Part shown: positions 55,088 to 64,000 of the stretch, one piece after another
Position numbering within the stretch: the first letter of the stretch is position 1
How the letters are laid out: the number at the start of each line of letters is the position of its first letter
Assembly (NCBI RefSeq): GCF_963678635.1
Contig: NC_087065.1
Location: forward strand, 56,014,397 to 56,078,396
DNA length: 64,000 nucleotides
Direction: 5' to 3'
Source: Symsagittifera roscoffensis
Lineage: Eukaryota > Xenacoelomorpha > Acoela > Convolutidae
Translations under genes and position numbers: made by a program
The notes under the pieces: generated by a model
Database searches by the model: none
What the model saw: the letters and a program-made list of their open reading frames with translations, nothing else
What the model was told of the DNA's origin: nothing

Positions 55088-55480
55088 AACAAGACTGCCC
55101 GTACATCAGGGTGAAAAGCTGAATGTTTCGATTGAATTTTAGGGCCAAATAGAAAACTTTTGCTTAAAAAATAAATTCAGTAACTGATTTTTTTTTCATT
55201 TTATCCCCCACACCTTTAAGTTAACTAAAAAAGTAGGACTCTGTTGGTTCAAATTTTTAAAAATAAGACCAAATTATTCGCCTCAATTCAATTATGTGTT
55301 ATGAGATTGCAAAGTATAGCTTATTTATTAACCCAAAATTGCCAAATTAGCCGTTTTCAACCCCAAAACTTGCCAAAAATTGATCACCATTCGAGCTCAA
55401 GACAAAAATTGAAAATTGATTTTATAAACAAACAACCACACCAAGTATAAAAACTTTACATTTACTTCGAAAGTCGGAAC
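55088..55480 (+). repeat. Family A repeat, shortened
   Basis: Starts AACAAGACTGCCCGTACATC with a weakened stem (TCAG/CTGA). It keeps ACCACACCAAGTATAAAAAC and ends CGAAAGTCGGAAC. Confidence 0.65.
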
Positions 55481-57610
55481 AATAACGTGTCACAGTAAAA
55501 TGCAAGTAAGGCAATGATCTCGCGTGATAATACAAGTTTCCGTACTTTTGCGTCATACTGCCTCACCTAGATGAAAAAAAAACAGAGTTGAGCTTCTGTG
55601 ACAGACTGCTGTTTTCTTATAATAATGCGACCGGTGTTTCAAAATGAATTACTACTTTTTCCAAACTGCTCTAAGCAGCCAAAACTTTTTTCAAAAATTT
55701 CATGAGTTTTATAGGGCAACAGAGCGTACTTCAAGAATGAAATGTATTTTCGACAAAACTCGCTGATAACATCTGGTGCCACTAAAAAAAAATCCGTCTT
55801 AATGAATTGTCTCACTCATTTTAGCTGATTGCTCGAAGTTGAAACTGGCTAAATTGTCCCGAGAGTTTACTGTTGCCATATTCATCTTCCGAATATTTAG
55901 AAGGAAAAAAAATGTTTTTTCTCGCAAAATTATTAAGTTGTGTTTTTTCTCCTTTTTTGCATTGCAATGAAAAATTCTGACACAGATTTTGTCATTGAAA
56001 AAAATGATTTCGAAGCATCAACCACGAAACGCACCTAGAACTATCACATCCTGTGCAAGCAGTTAAGCAAGGGAGAGGTAAGGTAAACCAAAAAACATAG
56101 GGTCGCCAATCGCTGTGCAATCAGTCAGCGCAGAATTTTTACAAGACAGCTGAAATTGCAAAATGATAATTTTTGAATGACAACATTCTCTTTCAGTTGA
56201 CAAAAAATAACGTACTAAGACCTAAAGAAAAAGTTTCAAATTGACTTAACAAAAAAAACACCCAGTAATTGAAACAGTAATGTGTCACAGTAAAATGCAA
56301 TTGAGGCAATGATCTGAACGGGAGCTGTTCCATTAGCATGCGTACAACGATGAAAAGCTATCCGATTTTGTATAAAAAAAAAAACCGATGACTCATTAAG
56401 CCGTTCTTTATCCACCCCGACATCAACAAGTTATGGCTTGAACGAACTTTGATCACCGCGTCAATAGTGACCAGGCCGACACTGATCTGCATTTGCCAGG
56501 ACCGATAACTGGCCAGCATATAGAGAATATGTGCAATGCTTAACAACTTGATACGGTTCTCTGATACTTTCTTAATCAATGCAGATATTTTCATAAATAT
56601 AACTTACTTTCGATTTTATTTCCCATCTTTTCACGCTTAACTATCTTGTTGTTCGAATGCCGTTTTTTTCTTGTTGTTCTAATGGCAATTTTTCAGGTTT
56701 TGATAATCCTTGAACAAAAAACTATCAACTCAACAAGTATGAAGTTTTCCTCGAAATTTTCAAGCTGTTTAGACACCTCAGCCACATCAGTTTTGGCGAA
56801 GTTCAAATAAGGACTATTCTCCCTTGAAAACTTGAACAATTCACCACAAAACAAATCGGCTAACTTAGACTATAGAGGCTAGATACAAATTTTTTTTTTC
56901 ATTTGTTTAAAAATGGGAAATTTCAATGATCCGTATTTATCTCAAATATCAAAACATACAAACCATGCATAAATTTTTGTGATAAGTGCACATTAAAGGC
57001 ACAAAATAGAACGAGTTTTTGTCTCGATGTGGTCATTCGCATTTTCCACCAGTTTCCCGTTAGCGATTGAAATGTTGGATTTCAACTGTCTAATCGGTTT
57101 TCCGGCCATCATTTTCTCTGTATAATTTTTGAATTTTTGGATTTTTTCGGCTCCTTTTTAAAATTAGCAGAGCAAAAGAATTCTCTGCAGAGCACCAGAA
57201 AAAAAAGCTTTCCAACCGGCAATGTCAAGTTTTGTTTTAGTGACAGGCACAAGTGTAAGTGTCTTTAAATTACTTTGCCAAAAAATTGATTGACATATAG
57301 GCAAAAAAACTTTGTTGCTCATGTGCTTGTGCAATAATTCATGTTTCTGCGCCTTACAGCCCGGCTTATAACAGAAAAAAATGGAACTTCTGTATCAGCC
57401 TACGTTTTTCTATCAAAAGGCATTACGAACTGCAACTTCGAAAACAATTACTATTTTTTCAAACTATTCGTACGAGCCAAAACGTTTTTCAGAAGTATCA
57501 GTATGTTTTTGAGCAGCAGATCGTATATCAAGTACTTCAATTTATTTTGAATTACACCAGGTTTGAAACAAACTTGGTTAAAACATCTGGTGCCTCTAAA
57601 CACTTCCGTC
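55478..57610. repeat. Diverged repeated words around 55.5, 56.3 and 57.5 kb
   Basis: GTGTCACAGTAAAATGCAA followed by GAGGCAATGATCT or AAGGCAATGATCT occurs at 55488 and 56282. A longer segment with TTTTTCCAAACTGC / TTTTTTCAAACTATTC, GCCAAAAC, and ACATCTGGTGCC occurs at 55640-55800 and 57440-57600. All are direct repeats of low identity. A variant hairpin motif (GCTGTGCAATCAGTCAGCGC) lies at 56112. A similar one at 61366 is followed by the same AAGACAGCTGAAAT. Confidence 0.5.
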
Positions 57611-60600
57611 AAAACGACAGATGTCGGTCTGAGAGCACAGGAAGGGTTTCAAAAACAAATTTCTACTGTTTAATTTACTAGAGTTGTGGTTTCATTCGAG
57701 AGGTTCTGGAGTTTCATCGATGCTCTCCAGATGTTTTTGTTTAGGCATTGTTTCACAGCTTACTGCCCTATCCTATCTATAGACCAAAAATATATAAACG
57801 TTTTTTTTTCGGCGCCGCCTACAAGTTCATTGCGCGCTGAAGGCAAGCTATCGAGGAACGTTGAGAGTGTTCAAAGTTTTTTCTAGAACTTCGTTGACAA
57901 TTTTTTTAGATTGAAAGTTTGATGGGCTTGGTAAATGAGCACGCTCGATTTTGAGGACGAAGTTCCGTTGCTTGTCCAAATAACCCACTCCTCTACAGTT
58001 TCCGAATAAACATTAAGGCCTCTGTTAAGCTGGTTTTTCGTACAGAAACTGTAGTCATTCAGACAAAGATGCTTTTTTGAATTTATTTTGTTATGTCAGC
58101 GTTTTGTGAAAGTGATGAACGAAAATGATTAAGTTGATCAACAAAATATGCAAACGTAGTTGTTAAAAGGAGTTATTAGTTACCGTTTGGACAAGCGTTG
58201 AAACCGAATTAGTTAAGCTTTTAGAGAAGCTTAAGTTTCGATTAAAAACTTTAACCAATTTCCTAAATTATTTGATATGCGGTTGCACCATCTCCTGCCA
58301 AAGGCTCGCTTCTAATATCAAAGGAACTGCGAGGCCAGTGCGTGATAATGTGAGTCAACCCTTTAACTGTACGAAAAAAAACATCTCCCAATTTTCGCGA
58401 CCACGGCGCAGTTTGACGCGGGGTTGCGATTGACGCAGAGCTGGCAAAGGGAAGGCCAATTTCTGAAATTCTGATTCTTTTAGATTTGGATAATTTATGC
58501 AATTTTTTTCTTGCAAGCTACAGACGTTTCCTAATTTGGCTTGTTTTTGTTGTTTCAGTCTTGATTCCTTATATTTTGAGAAGTTTCATGGTCAGAGTTG
58601 TATATTGCTTCTCAGAAATTTGAGTGAAACTAGGTAATCGTTTTCGGCCGGGCTTTCAAAATCGCACAGGTTTCCCTCATAGCCCTTCTTAGGATCATGC
58701 AATCGCAATTCAGTCAAAATTTGGCTATTTTTGTTAGAGATTTTCGGTATATTCCAGAGAGGCGACCAAATTGTGTTTAGTCAAGACTTTAGCTACCCAA
58801 TTTGCGACCTTCGCAAACGTAAAATCTGATCGCAACTATTCAACTTGGAGGTATTACCTGAAACCAGACTGAAACACAGAGGCTAGGCGGAGCTTAACAC
58901 CACTTTCACTTTTGAAAACTGGCAAAACAAAATTTTTGTTTGCCTCGATTTTTGCCCCTAGTTGTTTTCCTAGTAAAATTTGTGTGAAGAGCGAAAAACT
59001 TGAGATGTTAGAAGTACCCAAAAATGTAAACTTTCTTTTTAAAAAATAAAGAAGTAGCAGCTTCTGCGGGATAACTTTGAGCAACCGCTTCTTTCGATTG
59101 CAATTTTCATCTCAATTTTGTTAGGGTCTTTCTTAAGAAAATTTAGTTTGCAAGAAAAATAGTCAAAGAAGATTCGCAAAATCGGCTTTCTTGATTGAAG
59201 ACTTAACCTAAGAATTGGCACGGTAATTTTGAGTAGAGACACAAAAACTCCAAAAAACGGTCAAAAATTCAAAACTTTTACTGGTTTGAAGATCTCAACG
59301 TCATTCTTGAAAAAACTCGGCATATAAAATTAGAAAGGTAAGCTTCCAACAATCTGTTCTGTTGATAAAACTTTTGCTATCAGATTTGGCAGGATAGTTA
59401 TCGAGAATAGACCAAAAAATGTCAATAAATCATGAAAGTTAGCATTTCCGAGACTTATGGTTTTTTTTAGTTTAAAAACAAACTGAGCGTAGCCGCTTAT
59501 GCAGAAAATATTCACCGAACAAGATTTTGATTAAATTTTGGCAGGATGGTTCTCGAAACCCAGGTTTGGCAGGATGGTTCTCGAGAAAAGTAAAAAAATA
59601 TATAAATCTGTTCAAAAAATCAAAACTTTGATTTTTTTGAGGGCCATTATTCTTAATTGTCAAAAATGTCTTGGCGTAGTTGCGGAGCTTCCCACGACCA
59701 TTTCTTTGGATTGAACCCAAAATCTCAGATAGTGGAGGATAGTTTTTGTTAAAATTGAAAAAATTTCAAAAAAACGCTTAAAAATAAAAACAAATGACTT
59801 TACCGAGGCTTATAACTTTTGATTAAAAAGATTTTGTGTGACCGCTAATGCGGAAGACCTTCGCACAACCCGTTGGGAAGCAGTAGACTTTTTAGAAGGC
59901 GATAGACAAAGGGTAAAACAAAAAGAGACCCGGGGACTATGCAGGTACACAAGACTGTAGGCGGTCTTTCTATGGGCATCCCTTGTTTGAAAATCGGTAG
60001 AATGGTTTTTGAGAAAAAAAAACTAAATTTTATGCAAAAAATATTAACATTTTCCAAAGCGTCGCAAAAAAATAAAATAAAATTCCCAATCCCATACACT
60101 ATCATAACACCTGTTTTTATCAAACAGGAGTTCTAGGCAAACGTGCCAAGCAAGACCTTTGAAATTCAAATTAGCAACACTGAACAAAATTTACTAAGCG
60201 GAAACAAGGCCGATAAATTTGAGCAGACACCAGTTGAGCCGAAAAAAAAGTGATTTTGTAAATTCCTCTGAAACTACCCTGTAGTAACTAGTTCCCACCT
60301 AGAAGTTAAATTTTGTTAAACTAGTTGTAAACCCGAAAAAATCTACATTCCGACCCGAAAAAAAATCTACATTCCGCAAGCGTAATAATCAATTGTTAAT
60401 TTTACTTTTGAAATCTGCCTTAACTAAAATGAAAAATTAAAGAAAGCTCAAGCGCAAGTGTTGTTGCCTGCCGAGTGCTCACTTCTATTGGCAGGATGCA
60501 GCAGATTTTATTTCATTTTTCCACAGCGAGAAAATAACAAAACTCTTTTGGGATAACCAAGTTGCAGCGCATTCTATTTTAACCAAATCATATCATTGTG
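57611..60600. other. Intergenic DNA with unassigned frames
   Basis: Several frames of 60-92 codons on both strands (for example minus 58263-58502, with GLPFASSASIATPRQ and GLTHIITHWPRSSFDI, in a GC-richer patch, and minus 59845-60123) have no recognised family or splice structure. A local direct duplication GGCAGGATGGTTCTCGA occurs at 59542 and 59569. Nothing else is supported. Confidence 0.35.
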
Positions 60601-60616
60601 AACTATTTTACTCAAA

Positions 60617-61152
60617 ATGCGCCGGAAAATTTTATGCTGGACAGTTCTAGCACTATGGATTTCAAGTTGTCAAACAGGTAAGAAAAAAAATATGCATTAA
60701 AGGGCGACTTTTTTTCAATTTGCCTTGAACACGACGTGCATTGAACAAAATAGCATGAACAGATTGTTTACAGAATGTTGACAAAAATGAGAAAAAAAAC
60801 ATGTTATTCAAAACTTGATTTTTTCTGCAGTCACAATCGTTTTGAAAAAACTGATTGATTTTGCTATGATGTGATGAACTTTCACATCGCGACGATTACT
60901 AATTATCAACTCTTGCTAAAAGTTTTTTGAGGTTGAAAATTTGAGGTTGAATAATAATAATAATTCTACACAACTCTAAAGTTCATTGATTGAAGATCAA
61001 TCGCTATTGTACTCAATTCTTGATTGTGAATCAACAATTCTCAGTCCAAAAAAAAACTAATATGATTGCAGGTCTTGATCAGAAGTTCAGCTGCAATTCT
61101 GAACAGCTTTTTTTCGTCCTTTCTCCTGAGCGTAAATGTTCAAACAATTGAA
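60617..61152 (+). CDS. Candidate two-exon small secreted peptide (46 residues)
   Basis: Exon 1 (60617-60677) encodes MRRKILCWTVLALWISSCQT, a textbook signal peptide with a basic N-terminus and hydrophobic core, and stops at CAAACAG|GTAAGA, a consensus donor. The acceptor GATTGCAG lies at 61071. Joining in phase adds GLDQKFSCNSEQLF and FVLSPERKCSNN before TGA at about 61149. The mature part is short, with three cysteines near or after the cleavage region. A GTAAAT at 61133 could be another donor, so the gene could continue. No family was recognised. The 68-codon frame at 61136-61342 is in another phase. Confidence 0.35.
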
Positions 61153-61159
61153 CGGAAAG

Positions 61160-64000
61160 TATCAAATGGTAGAAGCCAATGAGTTTAACAAGATTCATTT
61201 CTTTGGGTTTAAAAGTCAAAGTAACAATCAATTTGACATTAAGGAGTTGTACGAATGCATTTCACAAGTGAAAAAGCATCAACAAAAAATCCCATCACTG
61301 ACCATAAAACCCTGCTCTAGCAGCAGAGCAAGAGGAAGTTAACACAAATTAAATAGGGTAGCCAAGTGCTGGGCAACTAACGCAGAATATTCTGAAGACA
61401 GCTGAAATCGCGCACAAAATGGTAGTTTAAAAATTTCAAGTATATCTTCAGTTAGTGTCTTCCAAAATTAGAATGAAAACACCTCAATTCAGCCACTTCT
61501 AGTCGCAAGCAAACTATCTTGAATCTAATTGGCGTGTCTACGGATATTTCTTAATCATCTTTAGCTCCTAGTTTTCGCAAACACAAGCGACGAAAATGCA
61601 AAAAGTGCTTCAATCAGGTGCTTCAATCAGGCAAAATAAAGTGAAATTAGGAAAACATTAAGAAATTTTTTTTGTTGAGATTAGGAGTATCACGTTCTCA
61701 TATCTGCTCCACGACTGCTAGTAGTTTTACTACACAGATGCAAAGCCGCACTCTGCAAGCACTAGCGAGAACACGACAAAATTCAGCTCTATAACTTCAA
61801 CATGAAAAATAATTGAAGACAAATCTATTTCAGAACCTAATTTTTTCGATATTGCGCCTGATGTTTTATGTTACCATAATAATCTACCAGAGAAAAAGAA
61901 GGAAAAAACTTTTTGTTTTTCCTCGCAAATTTTTTTTTGTTTCTCCTCGCAGAAAAATAATTAATTAAAAATGAGCGATATGCTCTTACACACAAAATGA
62001 AGCCCTCTCGGCCTTTTTTGAGACTACAAAAAATATGACTATATTTTTGTCGCATTTAATGTTTGGACTTTTTCGTCAAATTTTTGGCTTGTCCAAAGTT
62101 TTGCAAACTTTTTTGGCATATGCGACCAAAACCTAACGTTTCCACACTTTCATGGCTAAAAAGACCTCTACCAACTTTCGCGACCATAGAAATCAGTTAC
62201 CTAAAACTTTGAAAGGATTCGGACTACACAAATTTCATTCATTTCTCTCTCATAACAAGTAAACTGGAAACAATGAGAAAAAAACTTGATCAAATGGTCT
62301 AAATTTTTTTGATTGAATTCAAAAACTTTGCTTAAAATCATACAACCGAACAACCTGCATGTCCTACAAGCAAACTTGAGGATAAGAAAAGTCCCTATAT
62401 GCTATCTGTTGCTTGCTATTAACTAAGATTAAACTGAAAATCGAAATCGGAAAACCAACATTGCAAAAAAAATCTGCAAATATTCTCACTAAAAAAAGTT
62501 CCAGAAAACCTAAAACAATTTTTAACATCTATAAAAACATTCCAAAGAAATCGCACTTGCCAAACATGAAAAGTTGATAAAGAAGATTACAACAAAAATA
62601 CGCCCGTTTATAAAATAAAAAACACGAAGGTTTTTTTTTGATAAAAACTTAAGCCAGAAAAACAAAACTTCTGAGAAGAAATGGTACTTTGTTTTTTAGA
62701 CGAGCCAGTCATATCAGAGTTGCAAAATAAAACGTTCTAGAGATTGATGAATTATTTCTAAATTAATGAATATTTTTCGAAATTGATGATTTTTTTTCGA
62801 AAAACTTTGTCAAAACAATACGCTGTTAAATCTATTTCAAATTAAATTTTATTTACTCAGAACAAGTCATATAAATGAACTAAAATTAACTCGCATTTTT
62901 GGCATAAAGAGCAGAAAACACAAACCCAAAACACTGAAAAAAATTTCCAACTAAATTCTAACAGATAAACTTTTAGCTGTAAAATTACCAGAAAACGATG
63001 AAATATATAACGCCTCTTGAAAGTGATATAACAAAAATTACTAATTGTAGAAATTGTTTGCCCAATTATTGGAAAAATTCTACTGAAAAAAGGCGATGAA
63101 TTTGGTCGAAAAAAACTTCAATGAAAACTTTACATTATAAGTTTGCAATTTTAAGTTTGGAAAGTTACTTAGGTTGATTACCTCTATTTTTAACATTCAA
63201 ATAAGCGACGTAATATATTGCAAAAAAAACAAAGCGGAAACTAAGCCGACAAAACATAAACTGAAAGCGACAGAGTCGAAAAATCAAAAAGTACCAAAGA
63301 AGCATTATTTAAAAATGTTGACCTGCGTTTTTTGGGAAAACACTAATAAGGATGCAGAGTGAAATTAAAATACCAATGGGCGCAAAAAAGATGAACGTAA
63401 TGCATGCATGGCGTTTGTATTGCATGCATGTCGTTCATGTACTGCCTGTAAATCTGTGGATTATTTTCGGGAAAAAATTCGAGTTCCCGATTGCATTATC
63501 CTTGCTTTATGCAAAGATAATAAAGCAGAGAACAAAAACTACGAAATTACCAATGTTACAGATCGTGATTATAGGAAAAATACCACCAAATACTGATTAC
63601 CAATTAATGAAGACATTTATTTGCGAGCTAGATTTAAAAAAAAGAATGTTCATACAAATACAGTAACGCTCGCAAGCTCGCTTGTGTAAACTCTAGCCAC
63701 CAATAAAGCAGCTACGGATTCTGTCAAACTGCCAATGCTGTGCAGAAAAAATTCGACCAAAAAAAACTATTTAAATGTTTCGGATTTGAACATCCGAGCT
63801 GTTCAATAGTTGTCTCACGTCTTCGCATCTGCGCCGGGGTTGCTTGGTAGTTAACAAATGGCCCAGCTAATGCGGTATCTACCTGCTCTAGCATGTGTAA
63901 ATCATATTTTGTCTTTATCCGGAAAATGCGTAATTTTAAAAATTTGAAAAAAATGGACTTTACCTTGAACCCTAGTGTTTCTCTGCTGAAGGATAATAGC
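61160..64000. other. AT-rich intergenic DNA to window end
   Basis: A short tandem duplication (AGTGCTTCAATCAG / AGGTGCTTCAATCAGG) occurs at 61600-61630 and a duplicated TGCATGCATG at 63401-63430. Frames of up to 104 codons (63352-63666) are lysine/isoleucine-rich and unassigned. A GC-richer stretch at 63825-63890 has no role I can support. Confidence 0.35.

Overview
This is an AT-rich, gene-poor stretch of eukaryotic nuclear DNA. It is almost certainly from an invertebrate animal. The one clear cellular gene is a two-exon neurensin-like membrane protein (43417-44462), a family I know only from animals, with a GT...TTTCAG intron. The rest is transposon relics, tandem arrays and nested dispersed repeats. 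There are no bacterial operons, ribosome binding sites, rRNA genes or CRISPR arrays. I cannot name the phylum. The TTTCAG-type acceptors would suit a nematode but do not prove it.

Layout. 1-1.9 kb: tail of a decayed Ty3/Gypsy LTR element (RNase H, pol tail, an open 252-codon terminal frame, polypurine tract, LTR start). 2.9-6.7 kb: diverged duplicated repeats and two tRNA-like fragments. 6.7-12.4 kb: minus-strand relics of a CACTA/EnSpm-type (Transposase_21-like) DNA transposon: an internally deleted copy, a 942-bp exact-period tandem duplication and a fuller copy. 13.3-14.3 kb: a 284-codon minus-strand frame with one in-frame TAG, beside one of two 58-bp direct repeats and running into the other. 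17.9-22.4 kb: TTCGACC-rich repeats, then dispersed families A and C. 23.3 kb: a weak piggyBac-like relic. 24.3-30.4 kb: a second, nearly complete but dead Ty3/Gypsy element on the minus strand (LTR, gag with zinc knuckle, protease, RT, integrase, tail, PPT, LTR). 31.9-38.7 kb: more family C and A repeats. 39.4-42.3 kb: three adjacent tandem arrays. 43.4-44.5 kb: the neurensin-like gene, with a 426-bp hAT-type MITE and perfect 8-bp target duplication starting 4 bp after its stop. 45-55 kb: a roughly 10-kb amplified region built from three copies of a long-inverted-repeat element (P) and four copies of a second block (Q), two of them a 1,552-1,554-bp tandem. 55-64 kb: diverged repeats, a candidate two-exon secreted peptide (60617-61152) and otherwise featureless DNA.

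The most unusual signal is a ~45-bp hairpin-bearing motif at one end of at least two otherwise different dispersed repeat families, with paired base changes in the stem. In family A it caps ~500-bp arms which, placed head to head, make up the P element. Apart from the neurensin-like protein and perhaps the secreted peptide, no gene here looks functional, and I see no multi-gene system.
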